Source: Casuarius casuarius (lineage: Eukaryota > Chordata > Aves > Casuariiformes > Casuariidae). Taken from it: DNA of 64,000 nt. The first letter of the stretch is position 1. Each line of letters opens with the position of its first letter. The position numbers and the translations under genes are program-made. The stretch is taken from positions 2,128,629 to 2,192,628 of the forward strand of contig PTFA01000011.1 in NCBI GenBank assembly GCA_003342895.1, given 5' to 3'. Below are positions 13,563-26,400 of the stretch, piece after piece. The notes under the pieces were generated by a model that was not told the origin of the DNA, made no database searches, and saw nothing but the letters and a program-made list of their open reading frames with translations.

Positions 13563-13597
13563 ATAATGTATATATATAATGTATATATATAATGTAT
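13563..13597. repeat. AT-rich tandem repeat, 13-bp period
   Basis: The core ataatgta starts at 13563, 13576 and 13589, separated by runs of alternating TA. This gives about 2.7 copies of a 13-bp unit. Slippage-prone and probably length-polymorphic. Confidence 0.8.
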
Positions 13598-16500
13598 TGC
13601 ATGCTCAAAATTTTGTAAAGCCTATGTGATTATTAGAGTATCATTATAGGTAATAACATTTTGTAAATGTTTTGTTAAGACTGCATACATGGATAAATTA
13701 TTCAAATGTTCCCGGAAAATCTTAAAAGAGGAAAAGGAAAGAAAAAGATTACTATTTGAAGACAAATTCAAAGAGGAAAAGATGGGCAAGGGGAGCCAAT
13801 TAGAGCTAATGTATATTTAGTAAACTCGTTTCATGACTAGGAACATCACCTGCAAGATAAAAAAATCCCCAACACCTATAAACATGAGATCAAATGAAAG
13901 ATAATGTTTCTGAACAGAATTTTAATGTCAAAATGTACTCATGGAGTGCAAAGAAAAGTCCTTGTTTAAACAATTGAACATTTTGCAGCCATTCAGCCTT
14001 CTAATGCTGCCTTCATCTTTCAGCATTCCCTCATCTCCACCTAAATTCATAAGACACGTGCATCTTTGACTGAAGCGTCAGGAGCACACTGATTCTGTGC
14101 AGTTAAGAAACCCTGTTTTATTGCAGGAGTACTTGTAATCAGTTTAGATAAAAGAGCTGAATAGACTGAACTCAGGAATACTTAATGACTGTTGACCATG
14201 CTTTTCTTCCAAACCAAAGTTTCTCCCATTTTGCCTGGTAGTAAAACATTGTTATTAATTGATACTAAAAATGAAGTAAGAGGTCATACTCAAACCCCAA
14301 AGTTCCGCAAATGTTTAAGCATATAATTACTTCCTCTTACCCAGAAAAGCACTTGAGCATGTTCTTAAAGCTAAGCTCAGAAGCCATTCCATTACAGTTA
14401 GGGTAGCTGAATATGGTTTCAAGTTATTCTTATGCCTAAAGCAAATACTATGCCATTCCAGTCCCNGAGGCAAACCATCACCCCTTCCTCATGCTGGTCT
14501 CTATTTCTCAGGATTTCTTCCCCTCCCATTTTTGCTTCAGAAAAGCAAACAGGAACACATCTGTCAGAGTTTTTGAAGAGCATGGAAGTATTATTCCCTT
14601 TAAATAATTAGAGGAAGGTTTCATTTACTGTACAATAACACATTGGCAAACTTTCTTGGTTATTGACGTAACATAATTTTACAAAATCACCTTTTTCCTG
14701 GAAAATACACGTTAAGCTACACACATGAACCGAACAGTACTATACATGCAAAAATTCAAATATACTTTATGCCTTGGAAAAGAAGTAGTAAAAAGTATGC
14801 AGAAAGTTCTTTGACTAATCACAAAGATTATTTTATGCTCTTTCCCAAGGATGCAGCAATAAGGAATAAAGAAGCATTTTTCTCTCTTTATACAGCCTTT
14901 GTAAACTTCAAGTGGAACCTTTGAACAAACGGAAAGAGCTGCATTTCTATTCCTCCACCCAGAGGCAGCCAACCTGTGGCTCATGAGCAGTGTGGGTGCC
15001 ACTACAACATCTACAGCTACGCTTGCTGCCTGTCTAGCCAAGCCCAATTCCAAGCTAATGCCAACGGAGCCCTGAGGAGCATGGGAACTCTTTCCTCCCT
15101 GTGATCTAATGTATGTGTGCAATATATGGCTCAAGGCTATATGCAGAATGGTTTGTAGCTCAGATCAGGATCAGGAATATTCTCCCACCTTGCCTTATTA
15201 CTTACTAGCTTTCTAAAGCTAAGTTACAGTGCTCCAACCTGAAAAGCAAGCGTGCAATTAGAAGTAATTAGGACCTCAGGGGTTGTCTCTTTCCCAAAGG
15301 AAACCCACTTGCTCCCCCTGGTAGGTAGTACAATTAATATAGGCTACATTTAAGTGACACAATCAATAGTGAAATCTATTTTCTTGTGCCTGTGTGACAA
15401 ATAACAAATACACAGGGATATATATCTTTCACTGCCTTTGGTGTATAATGTGGGGTTAATCATGTAATTGATTAACTGGGGATGAAACGACAAAAAAAAG
15501 GCACCATTGCAATTTCACGGCAAGATATATATTCTTCCTAATTCTTCCTCCACCTTCATTCATGAATGATAGATTATTTCTCAGATTCTATTTAAACTCA
15601 TTATTAAAATGCAGTTATTTGTATAATACATGCCATTCAAATGTGGATATATTTTCCCACAAAATGCTAGCTGACACTAGACTGACCCTGAATCTAGAGA
15701 TCAAAATAGAGTGTCACTATTTTTTTTTTATATTTTGCTGATAAGAATAGTCGAGCTGATCAAAGAAGAGTCTTTGAGCAAGTTAGCTAAAATTTCCTCC
15801 CCAGATGTTTGAAAAAAAAGGCAATTTCCTTTTACAGTGGTAATCTACTTAGTACAGTTTACGGAGCTTAGCTAGGGCACTAACCTGGCAACTCTGCAAC
15901 AGTCTCAGACCACAAGCTAGCTTGAGTAACCATGCTAAACTGCCTACTACTTGTGATCTATCAACTGGTATACTTCCCTTCTGTTATTTTATAATGACTT
16001 AGTTATGGCGGAAATTTTTGTCATTCATCCAAAAGTACATGACCTTCTGTGTCCAGCACTCATATCTCTTTAATAGTGGGTGGTATTTTGTTAATATACT
16101 AGGAGTCATAATTTCTATTTTATTTTTTGCTTTGCTCAGGTCAAGCAGGGCTCTGCATTTAAGTGCAGGTTTACGGCAATCTGAGCTACTAGATTTTAAG
16201 GAATATGTAGAGTCTTTTGATGCTACAGGGATAACAGGTGTGATTCTTCATCAACACTTTTAATTAACACAGCCCCTGAAGCTCCAGGTTTCAAAATGCT
16301 TAATGCTACTTAAGTGATACCTGATTTCCTTATGAATTGCACTGCACAATGGAGAACTCTGGTGTTCTGCTTCATAACAAAAGACTGAGACAGTGGCACA
16401 TACTGCCAAAATAACTTACAAGTGCTCTAAGCATGCACTACTTGAAGAAAACTCTCGCTCTGAGAACGAAGAGGAAGTGAGTGATGGTTTATGTTGGGGC

Positions 16501-17640
16501 ACGACTGTTTCCGGGGAGGACCTCATACAAAAGATGTGCTTAGGATCAGAGCCATAAAGGGAGTATCTGTGTTGCTCTGGTTTATGTTGGATTATCCTAC
16601 TGAGGAAGAGGTACAAGTCTTCTGATTTAGTATTATTTTCTCCTGTTTTGAGATGCCTCCAGGAGTTTGTCCCCTCCGGATGTCCATATAGCTACTGGGT
16701 AGTACCTTACAGTGCTGGGACCTTACGTGGGATCAACCTGTGCTACTGGCTGAGCTGTGTGCCACTGGGAGACACTGACTAGCACCGGACATTCCCTTTT
16801 GTGGGTGCAGAAGAGCCACAAGAAAAGTCAGGGCAGTGTTAGAGTCATTCTGTGCATTGCCCATATAAAATGGCTCACTGACTGATAAAATGGTCNGTGC
16901 AATCCAAAGCATGCTGATACTATGGTTGCATTTCTAACACAGATTTCCATGGGATTTGGAGCACGTCCAATAGTGATCTCCTTCAAAAGTCAAGTTCAGA
17001 TTAATGTTGCATACAATAGTGTTTTCTAAGTCAAGATCTCCTTCTATAAGCTAGGAAAGGACTTAGCTGGGAAGACATGGACAGAAAANGAAAAAAACAA
17101 TGATGTGGGTAGAAAGCAGCGTAAAGTTTAGTCTCAGATGAAACATCACGCCCTATTCTGAAAGCCACTTTTCTTCACTCCCTATAGCTTCTCCAGCCCC
17201 TTTGCTTATCTGACTACAGAAACAACTCAGGAATGAGAGCTTGGAAGATTGCACAGCAATCTTTCAATCTCTTCTCAGAGAGAAGGTGAGTGCTCCATGC
17301 AAGACTGCATGGAGTCCAGCTATTTAAGCCATGAGCAGACACATACCCAGGGCAGCAAATAGCTCTATAGAAGCTGAAGGAAATAGTAGAATATGGCAAA
17401 TTCAGAGGGGAATAGAGGGCCAGACACAAGAACTATAGAAGTGACTCCATCAAGTATTTAGCATGAGGTAGGCTATGTCAAAAGGCTCCAAGTAAAAACA
17501 GATTTGTAAGCATACGGAAGTCATGCTGAACAAAAAACAAAAAATTCGTTATGTATATGAGGGTCCCACTGCATACAATTACATTCTCTCTTGCCTGGTA
17601 TTTTAAAAACAAATCTCCATTGAAAGTGGATGATAAGAGA
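13598..17640. other. Non-coding DNA, no gene seen
   Basis: Unique-looking AT-rich sequence. Around 14343-14400 the phrase aaaagcacttgagcatgttc resembles an ancient amniote interspersed repeat known to me only as a recurring pattern, so I do not name it. The 140-codon minus-strand open frame at 14712-15134 and other frames are unsupported. N bases lie at 14466, 16896 and 17090. Confidence 0.45.
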
Positions 17641-17880
17641 AGGATAATTGCATATGGACTTAATTACACAGCATACATTAAAAATAAATGGCACTCTCAT
17701 TTTCCAAAGAAAATAATCATAATTACTATATAGCCTTCAGAATCTTTAATTGTCTTTGAGTAATTATCCATTTCTCTTTCAATTTAATTTGTGCAATAAT
17801 TAACAGAAATGCAAAAGTAAAAACAGTTAGGTTTTCTCTGTAATTATTTAAGATTGGGAAGATAAATAATCCCAGATTTT
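17641..17880. promoter_or_regulatory. Possible enhancer core: homotypic cluster of TAATTA sites
   Basis: Five copies of the palindromic homeodomain core TAATTA occur at 17661-17666, 17720-17725, 17761-17766, 17797-17802 and 17841-17846, spaced 36 to 59 bp apart. In sequence of about 65% AT, roughly 0.3 copies would be expected in 240 bp. In addition, aattgcatat at 17646-17655 resembles a POU octamer half. Homeodomain proteins bind TAATTA as monomers or dimers, and clusters of it are common in developmental enhancers. Function and target gene are inference; base composition alone explains part of the excess. Confidence 0.35.
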
Positions 17881-19468
17881 AAAACCTGGTTTCCTCATCA
17901 CAGTTATTCATTTCCTGATCTTTATTTGTATTTGCTGTTGCTAATATGGTATCACCTTGCTAGTTCACATATTAACAAAGATAGCTATAACCATTTTAAT
18001 GGTTTTATGAATTAGTAAGGTAATGAACACAAAATGAAGGTATTCTGCATCAGTGTGTTCGTTGCTCATTTTTTTCTGCTGACATCAGTTTAGTTTTAAT
18101 TACAGTACTGTTTTGTAATATCCTGGCAATACTCAATAACATCACTGCAAAAAATAATAATGAAATCTTCATAATGGGAGATTTGCTATGGTGCTGCGTT
18201 ATTAAACAGTCTCCAAGAAGCAAGAGACAGACTGCCACTTGTGTGTGAGAGTTATGAAGTGTATTGTTTAATGACGTGTAGATTAGCTACATTCTAATGT
18301 GGATTTGGGGTTTTTTGTTTTTTCTTTAAGAGATGATTCAGTGGAGTACATTTCACAAAATCAGCTTGAGCTTCGTGTGTCCTATGCTTTCTCCATAAAT
18401 TAAACCTATTGTACATTTGCTTCTGTGGAAAGTCAATTTTATGAACACAGTTTTCTACCGTCATAAAGTGGAAATTTTATTCAGCATCAGAGACAGAACC
18501 CAATAAAAATGTGGTTTTTTCTATCCTTTCAAGAGTATATTGCAAAGACTTCTAAATAAAATTCTTCTTCACTTCTGGGGGTCCAAACAAGATTCAGAAT
18601 TCTTTTCACACATAACCCTTACTCATTTTGCACCTTTTCTCAAATTATCATCTGTTATCAATACACTTTAGACTCTACGTAGTGAGAGGTGTTTTAAAAT
18701 CAGGCAGCTGCTGAAAGTGGACCTGGAGGCTAAGACAACACAGAGTTGTGCCATTCTTGCTCACAGAGTAGAGCAGAAAGTAGCCACAACGGCAAGCTGC
18801 CTCCCATCCCTGGACCCTGGACAGATGCTCTGTGAGGATGGAAGAGGCACTTCTACACATATTAACCTTGTTCATGAAGCTAAAAAATTTCCAGACAGTT
18901 AATATAGTTTAGACACAGCTCTTCCTCAGAAATTGCTTATTCAGAGTACTAACAACAGAGTAGTCAAAACAGGAAAGTTAACATGGAGTAAGTTAGGATA
19001 TAAAGGGAATCACCCATCAACTACTCTGTCAGCAACCCTTGTGGACATTTGGTGTCAGCACAAAGTTTGCACAGTACCAATTCTGTGAACATGGAAATGG
19101 AGAAGGATTTTTTTTGTCAGTCTGATTTGTTAGGTGGGTATGGTAGGAAACACTGATGGTCAGCATCAGTCTTGCAGTAACATAGCACTCTTTACATACC
19201 AGTGAAGATACGGTCATACTCTCTTCTCAAATTCAGCTCTTCCAATAGTTCTGCATATTTGTCCTACACATTTGATGATCCTTTAAGAAGGGAGAATATT
19301 ATGATACCAGTTAGATATTACTNCAAAATATGATGATATGCTGTATCTTCAACTGGGTAAAAGATTTGCNTTTGGTCAGAATCTGGTGAAATGCTGGGTT
19401 AACAAAACTTTTATGTAAGTTTTATTTTGACACACCCTATGCTTTATTTCAACCAGCTTGAACTAAGC
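17881..19468. other. Non-coding DNA between AT-rich cluster and LTR
   Basis: No gene or named repeat is recognised. The first 400 bp continue the AT-rich, enhancer-like texture of the preceding cluster. N bases lie at 19323 and 19370. The last five bases (19464-19468, taagc) are the left copy of the target-site duplication of the following LTR. Confidence 0.5.
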
Positions 19469-19624
19469 TGTGGGGGGATGCTCCCAGCTTCCCCCCGCCC
19501 CGAAACACACACACACGCTTGGTGCCAGTCACAAGCAGTCTGCATTCCTGTGTTTTATGGCAAGCCCTGCGTACAGACTAAAGCTCCAAAAGGGAGGACC
19601 TGAAGACTGAAATAAGGCCTGCTT

Positions 19625-19785
19625 GAGCACCAGGACCTTGAGAAACAAAAGCCTCCTCTCACCACTGGGGCAGTATTAATTATGGAGGTCTGGAATTACC
19701 TCCTCATCATCAGCACCTCGAGAGACAAAAGCCTCCTCTCACAGCTGGGGCAGTGTTAATCATTGCAGACTGCAATTAACTCCTC
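19625..19785 (+). repeat. Tandem duplication (80-bp period) inside the LTR U3
   Basis: Two adjacent copies share the cores gcctcctctcac at 19651 and 19731. From 19651-19705 to 19731-19785 they align without gaps over 55 bp, with roughly ten mismatches. Upstream they differ by a 6-bp indel. Repeated blocks in U3 are a classic way for LTRs to gain enhancer strength, so this may be a duplicated enhancer module. The divergence suggests it predates the insertion and belongs to the family. Confidence 0.85.
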
Positions 19786-20066
19786 CTTACCCCAGCTACA
19801 GGATCTCTCCCTGGTGGGACCACCACTGCAAGAGTAAAGCAGTCATTCGCAAACTCCTTTCTCCAGTGCTGAAGAGTGTGCGAGGCAGCTGGCCTGCCCT
19901 TGGGGGCGTTCGGCCACCTCCACACCCACCCCATGACCGTGGGTGCGATCGTCCTAACAGCGGCGGAGGAGAGTTGAACCTGCAGCAGCCAAGAGCTAGG
20001 GACTGCGACTGCGTGCAGAGACCTGCAGCTGGCCTCGCGACTCCACCTCCACCGTCCCCTAAGGGG

Positions 20067-20072
20067 TATAAA
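20067..20072 (+). promoter_or_regulatory. TATA box of the LTR
   Basis: TATAAA within ggggtataaatcgg lies about 600 bp into the LTR and some 240 bp before the variant polyadenylation signal, a spacing compatible with a U3-R layout. It is the strongest core-promoter-like sequence seen in the element. Confidence 0.6.
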
Positions 20073-20305
20073 TCGGTTGGCCCTGGAGGCCACCTGGGGC
20101 TCTTGGTGGGTGACAGCGGGTCTGCCGACTTGCGGCTGCCCTCGGGACGGGGACGCCCTCCCACGGTTACTGCCCTGGGATTGAGTGTACGTTGGCCACT
20201 GAGGCAATGCAGGGGTAAGATCAATTAGCATTGGAAAGTAAGTGTTCTAGTTGAATGAAGTTTCTGTTGATAAGAATTGTTGCTTTGTACCATTGTAACT
20301 TGTCT

Positions 20306-20311
20306 AGTAAA
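20306..20311 (+). promoter_or_regulatory. Variant polyadenylation signal AGTAAA in the LTR
   Basis: AGTAAA is one of the commoner variants of AATAAA in vertebrates. It is the best candidate in the 3' third of the LTR, about 125 bp before the element's end, which would leave room for an R end and U5. No canonical AATAAA is present near it. Confidence 0.4.
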
Positions 20312-20441
20312 ATTAGATCTTTAAAACAAGTTGTGGAGTCATGCAGTAAATCTTCTTCTCCCTCTCCTCCCCTCCCTCATGCCACACAAAACCCACACGG
20401 TCCAGGACTGTAAAGACAGTTGGTCATTCCGCAACATAAGC

Positions 20442-23400
20442 TTACAATGACTGAGTATAAATATGTATATTCCAAATATAACTCAACAAGGCATAACAGC
20501 TCTATTCTGAAATAGCCTGAAAAAGCAAAGACAGGCAGGGAAAAAACCTTAGTGATTATTTGATCTGCAACTAATGGTACTCAGTTGATCACAGCATTTT
20601 GTGACCTAAAAAAGTATCCATCAGAGTCTTACAAATGTGCTAAAGTGTCTACAAAAGGGGCCGTGAGTAAAATCTGGAAATAAGTCATGGAACAATAAGA
20701 ATGTATGTAGTTAAACATAAATACAATACAATTGAATCTCAGGCAGTCAGTTCATCACCTCAAGAGGCATATTCATACCTATTACTAAAAACGTAATTTC
20801 AAAGCTGCATATTTCAAAAGTGAACTTAATTTAATAAGGTCCTTTGACCTCACTATAAAGCTAGTTCACATGCCCTAATTCCTAAATTTCATTTTATCAG
20901 CGCACTTTCTTTATCCTCTAAGGCCTGTCGGTATTGGCTTATCATGCTCCTATTGAACAGTTTGAGTATCTGGAGGGAAAATTCATCACAGTGTTTGTTT
21001 GGATTTTTTTCCTGTTCTGTGAAAGCATCCAGAGCTTAGATCTACCGTCATTGCTCAGAGTGGTAAATGGCAGAGATCATGAAATATGGAACTAACATAG
21101 GCTCCTTACCCTCTTTTTAAGAGAGTATCTGAAAATATTTCTAGTGCAATTACAGGATTCGATTGTACCCCGAGGCACAGCCGTGAGCAAGAGTTAATGT
21201 TTAAACCATTCTACCTCTGTCCTTGAGATGTCTGTTCTCTGAAACTCCTCCAAGACACTATTTCTTCCCTTCTTGTCACAGATTTGCTACTGACAATATA
21301 GGAGAAGAAAGTTAGGACAAAGTCAGAGAGGAAGTGAAAGCCTGCAGATATTACTAATTATACAATTCTGTTGGAGACTTCTCCCAATTTTCTATACTCT
21401 TCAGATTTTGAATAGATGGAACAATCCTATTACAAGCTGAGATCAGCACTTACAGTTTTGTCTTTTAAAAGCCTGTGTCACCTGCTCTAAATGTGCAAGA
21501 TCTATCATTTGAACTACACAAAAATGTCCATTATCTATTAAAAGGACACTGTCCCTATCACATGGCAGAGGAGTTCTGATTTAATTAAAGAATCTCACCT
21601 AATTTTACATTTTACATTCTCTCTAGTTAGCATTATGTACACACTAATTGCTAAGCTGCCAAAATAAGACAGTAGGTATTATTTTTCCACAATGAGAACA
21701 GAAATAAGCAATTACATTTGAAAGAAATTCTTCAGTAAATAGAGCAAATGATCAATCTTAAATATAATGATACGCTTATAAACTTTGGAATAACAATATT
21801 CAGAGACCTGAAGAGTAATCACCTTCAGCAGAATTCTGGTCATGCTGGTATATTTATCTGAATCCTCTTTAAAATATTTTACTCAACTAATATCCTTCTA
21901 ATGGTGCATAAGATCGAAATACAAGTGAGTAAAAGAAGTGGGTGTGCTGACAAAACCCAGTGTTCTTTGTCTGACTTTAATTCCAGCTAATTTACCACTC
22001 AGATTTTGATTCTATCAAAGTAAAGAATGTCACTTATCAAACAGTTCTTCCTGCATTCCACAGAAAAAAGGCTTCGCAGCAGATGATTTTATAATAGATC
22101 ATTTAATTATCTCTGCTCTCTGCAAGAGCATAATATATGAAACATAAAATGGCCACAGAACAAAGCCCTAAAAAGCCAAGTAAGATGCTCTTTCTGTGGA
22201 GGAAGGAAATAAGCTTTCCTCCCTCATGTATGAAATTGCACTTGATACATTACTCTATAAAGTTAACGTAACATTTCTAGGTATTAATGACAACCCAGTG
22301 AAATGCTAAACTTCTTAATTACTTCAAAGTAAGAGAAATTAAAGAAAGCCTAATGAGCCATACTGTCAAACTGATAATCTAAGAGAGGACATGCACTGCG
22401 CTTCTGTCAGGTCGCAAACTGTGTGCCACAGTTACTGCTTGAAGGAGCCACAGTGATGGCTGCAGCAGCTGCAAGCTGAGAGGTGCCAGCAGCCTCCTCA
22501 GCATGGCTGACCTTCAGCCTGCAGTGCTGNGGTGAGACCACTTCAGGATCGCCCTTCGGAGACTTGGCAAGAAGAGCTGAAGTGGCCNGTACAGACACTT
22601 CCCACTTGCGGAAGTCTCTCAGGGAGAAAAACAAGGCGTGAAAATTCTCCTTGCTTTAAAAGCTGCCAACTAAAGCAGCACGTCTTCCTTGGGAGAAAAG
22701 TGGCAGTTCAGGGAGCCTATATAACCTCACTGACTGTCCTCAGCTGCAGATAAAGTCTGGAAGTCTGAAGTTTGGAAGCACAGGAGGAGTTATCTTTTGT
22801 ATGTGTCATTCAATGCCTGCAACAGGGTGNTGCAGTCTCTGCTGGGTCTTTCAGGTATTTATGTAATAAAAACAATATTTGCAAATGCCCACAGAAGTAG
22901 ACATTCCATTTTCTCATACAAAGTGTTAAGTTTCATCTGACAAGCTAAAGCAAAAGGTGATAGCCAAGTGTAGGAAAATGGTGTAGCATCTTCTTCTTTG
23001 ATGTGCAAGGTAAAACGGAAGAAAAGATCTAGTTCCCCTTGATTATTTAGTAAAATCACATCATATAGCTGTAAAATGAATACAGGTAACAGAGAGATCA
23101 ATGAGCAGAAATCCTCAGAGACCCTTTTAGAAAGCAGCACAAATAAAAATGACAGTCGAGGAACCGAATTCTGAATTTTTTGTTATCTTATCAAGAAAGA
23201 AGTCACAGATGGCCTGTTGAAGAATCAGTTATAGATGTAAGGTCCATGATCCAAAAGCTTTGTGCCAGGGAGATGAATTTTAAAGGTGTGATAAATGATG
23301 ATAATATTAGGAGGGAGATAAGTAGCACAGAAGAAAAGATAAAGTGGAAGCAGCCAGTAAGATGGACCCTCACTCATTTGTCACAGCTGCTATAAAAAAC

Positions 23401-26400
23401 ACAAAAATTGCCTGCTTATCCCCTTCCCCCACCCTGTTCCCGTCAGATCCTGCTGCTTCAGTACTCTAAAACTCTGGCTCAGTGATGCTGGGATAACAAC
23501 CGTCATCATTTTGAGTAGGTCCATGTACTTCACAGGCAAATTTGGTCAGGTCCAGATGTGTAAGTGAAGAAATGCACTCTGACATGCGTGCTCTATTTCC
23601 CTGCATTTTAATATAACTGAAACTTGAAAAGTTTTATGTTCCAGGATATTAGATTTGCTTAAAATTCTCTTTTTGAAATCTGTTCTCTCTGCCATCTGAG
23701 CTTCTGGTTGAGTCACAATAGTAAATCAGAAGCTCATCTAGACTGCATACAGTATTGAAGGCGAAGATTACAACACAGTCATTTCCAGCAAAACTCTATC
23801 TTCCCATACAGATGGGACATGAATATATTTAATTTGCATTGCTAATAGTAATGGAGTAGGATTCATCCAAGCAAGAACTCAGCTGTATGCTCTAAAGACA
23901 ACTGTGTCGCATCCCAGTCCTTGAGAATTTATTCTGTAAAGTTGGTGGGTTCCTGTAACACAGACCATTACTCAAATATTACCACAGAAAGATGGCAACT
24001 TATAACAGAAAAACAACAATTTTCTTCTACAGGCAACCTAGGGAAAACTCTATGAAAACAATTTGAAAGTGCTAATATTAGGTGCAAACCTATTAGAAAA
24101 AATGAGAAGTTTGGAAATAGCCAGGTGAGGAAGGATGAGACATATGACTCTCTTCCTCATACTAGAAGAAAAAAAAAAGTGTTAAGAAGGTTATTCTATT
24201 CCGACTCAGCCTGTTTCCTCTGTGCATTCATAGATTTCATAAATTTCATAAATTTAATTTTTAAAATCAACTTCACCTCAGTTCCTCCATAAATCATATA
24301 TTTCCATAGATTGGAAGAACATTTTCAACTTTACAAATTGCACTTTATTAAAAAGCATAGTTCTTACTCCAAATCTTTACTGAATCTTCTTCAAACTTGC
24401 TTTTTTTACTTTTACTAAAGAGTATGATAGATAACATAGGGCTGACATTTATAACTAGAATGTGTCCAGAAACAGTAACACTGTCTTTGAAATAACAGAA
24501 AATGATGTTTTTTGCTTGTTCATTAACCTCAGTTATCTATTCTCTTACTTCCATGAAAAGGTTTTGGGGTCTTTTCGGTACAAAACGAAAATTCTGTGGC
24601 TCTCTCAAGTGATCAGGACATACTCCATAAGTGTATTGGAAACTTTTGTCCAAACCCTTCACAAGGCTATCAACAAGGTTATAGTGGCTCTATAAATACA
24701 TACACAGCCTGTACAGAAAGGAACGCTATCATTAGGTAAGAACAACCCTTAAGAGTCCTAATACGAACAGAGTAAAAAACAAGAAGCAAGAACAGTCCTA
24801 TACATAGTAGTTTTTGTTTCCTTGGTCATTATATATAGATTGGACCATAAATACACACACAAAAACATACACATGTGCCTGCGTAGCTAAAACATATATA
24901 TTGGACCATTTCCTTGGTCATACGAACCCAAAGAAGATTTCAGAAATGCTCAAACACTTCTTCATGGAAGTTTCCAAACAGTTAATTTTAGAATTTTCTA
25001 AATAAAGCATTTTTCCACTTCTAAAATGCTTCATTGTCATTCCATCTGAAACTTGAAACCTTTCAGCAAATTTACCCTGAATTCATAATCAATTCTGGCA
25101 ATTCTGAAATAGCATTTTTCAAGAAATAAATTATTTGCCAATTTGTGGTTGGTTGGTTTGTTTGTTTGCCTGCCCAGTACTAGACACAGAGATTTACCAG
25201 TAGTGACTATGAATGCNGAGTAGGGTGGGAACAGACAGGACTGAAAAGGTAACAGAAAATAGGACCTTTTTATAGGAAACACATCTCCTAGTATTATGAA
25301 ATCTGAGCTGGATTTTCTTCTAGCAAAATTGCCTGAATATCATATTGCTAGCTTTTATCCTCCCTGTCGAAGGTAAACATGGTTGTTTACACCTTATGAA
25401 TAGCAACAGACCAGCAGAAAATATTTCAAAGTCTGTAGAACTAATTTCTTTTCAACTAGGAACCCGATGTACTGTAAAGCCCCAACATCTGCTGCCATTC
25501 GACATGGGGGCAACAATACATTATTTCTGCTGCTGCTCAGTAAGGAAAAAAATACGTAATTTCTGCAGGCTAGCATCTGCTACTGCTTTCTTAGCCTCGT
25601 TTCTTCTACCACAGAAATCCCACCTGTTCTGCAACTGGAAATTTCCCAGTATTAAGAACCGAGAATATATAGACAGCCTGAACAGGGACCTTCTGAAACT
25701 CACTTCTCTTTAATTTCCACAAGCCAGTAAACCTTCCAGTGAAAAGGGTTAGGAAGCCTCAGCTTAGAGTAATAGACAATTAGCCCCTGGAGCTTGCAGG
25801 AGGCGTGTGGGCTGACGGCTGCATTCAACCAGGGGCCCCACCTTCTCTTTTGAGCAAGGATTAGCTGAATGCCTCAGTTAGACTGCTAAAATTCAGCAGG
25901 TGCTGAAGTATTCAGTTAAAATAAGAATACCAAATAATAGCAGATATGTGGGAAAGCACTGAGAGAGTGGTAGTCAGCCTGTACAATGAACAGTACCTGT
26001 GCAGAGGGGGTGTAGAGAGAAAGATTGAAATCTCAGGGTTTAAGGGAGCAGGCAACATATATTCCATTTAAAGTATCTTGTTAACTCACAGCTGCCTTTG
26101 AAGCAATGGCTCAGAGGAAAAAATAGAAATAATTCATCTTAAAACATATTACAAGTAATGTGGAGGTAGGAGTTCTTATACATAAGGTTCTGCCTGAAGC
26201 ACACACGTTTTTGCCCCACAGTTACATTAGGAGAAAAAAACTCAAGGTTATTGGTCTCTACTGTGGTGTGCATCCTGAATTCATTTTACAGAAAGATATT
26301 ATGAGGCAAGCCTACAGAACTATGGATGTCAGATTTTAACCGACATGTAAATAACCCTACAAAGCATGCAAACAGCTTCCAGGCTACAGTTTAACAATAC

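Larger units (their letters stand above)
19469..20436 (+). mobile_element. Solo LTR of an endogenous retrovirus-like element (968 bp)
   Basis: The element opens with TGTGGGG and closes with GCAACA, giving canonical TGT...ACA termini. It is bounded by an exact 5-bp direct repeat taagc at 19464-19468 and 20437-20441. A 5-bp duplication is typical of ERVL-type (class III) elements in birds, so that class is my inference. A TATAAA box at 20067-20072 and a variant AGTAAA polyadenylation signal at 20306-20311 set the transcriptional direction as plus, with a long U3 of about 600 bp. No second LTR or internal coding region is seen, so the provirus has collapsed to a solo LTR by recombination. It is strikingly GC- and CpG-rich against its surroundings, with about twenty CpGs surviving, which points to a fairly young insertion. 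The 120- to 151-codon frames inside it on both strands are by-products of that composition, not genes. Confidence 0.85.

Noticed and set aside
14343..14400. Fragment resembling an old amniote interspersed repeat
   Set aside because: Only about 25 bases look similar and I cannot name the family with confidence.
19776..20231. Overlapping open frames of 120-151 codons on both strands
   Set aside because: They lie wholly within the GC-rich solo LTR, run in several frames at once and have low-complexity, proline- and arginine-rich translations. This is the expected result of stop-poor GC-rich sequence.
25783..25836. Inverted repeat gcccctgg / ccaggggc
   Set aside because: An 8-bp stem with a 38-bp loop is within chance expectation for a window of this size.
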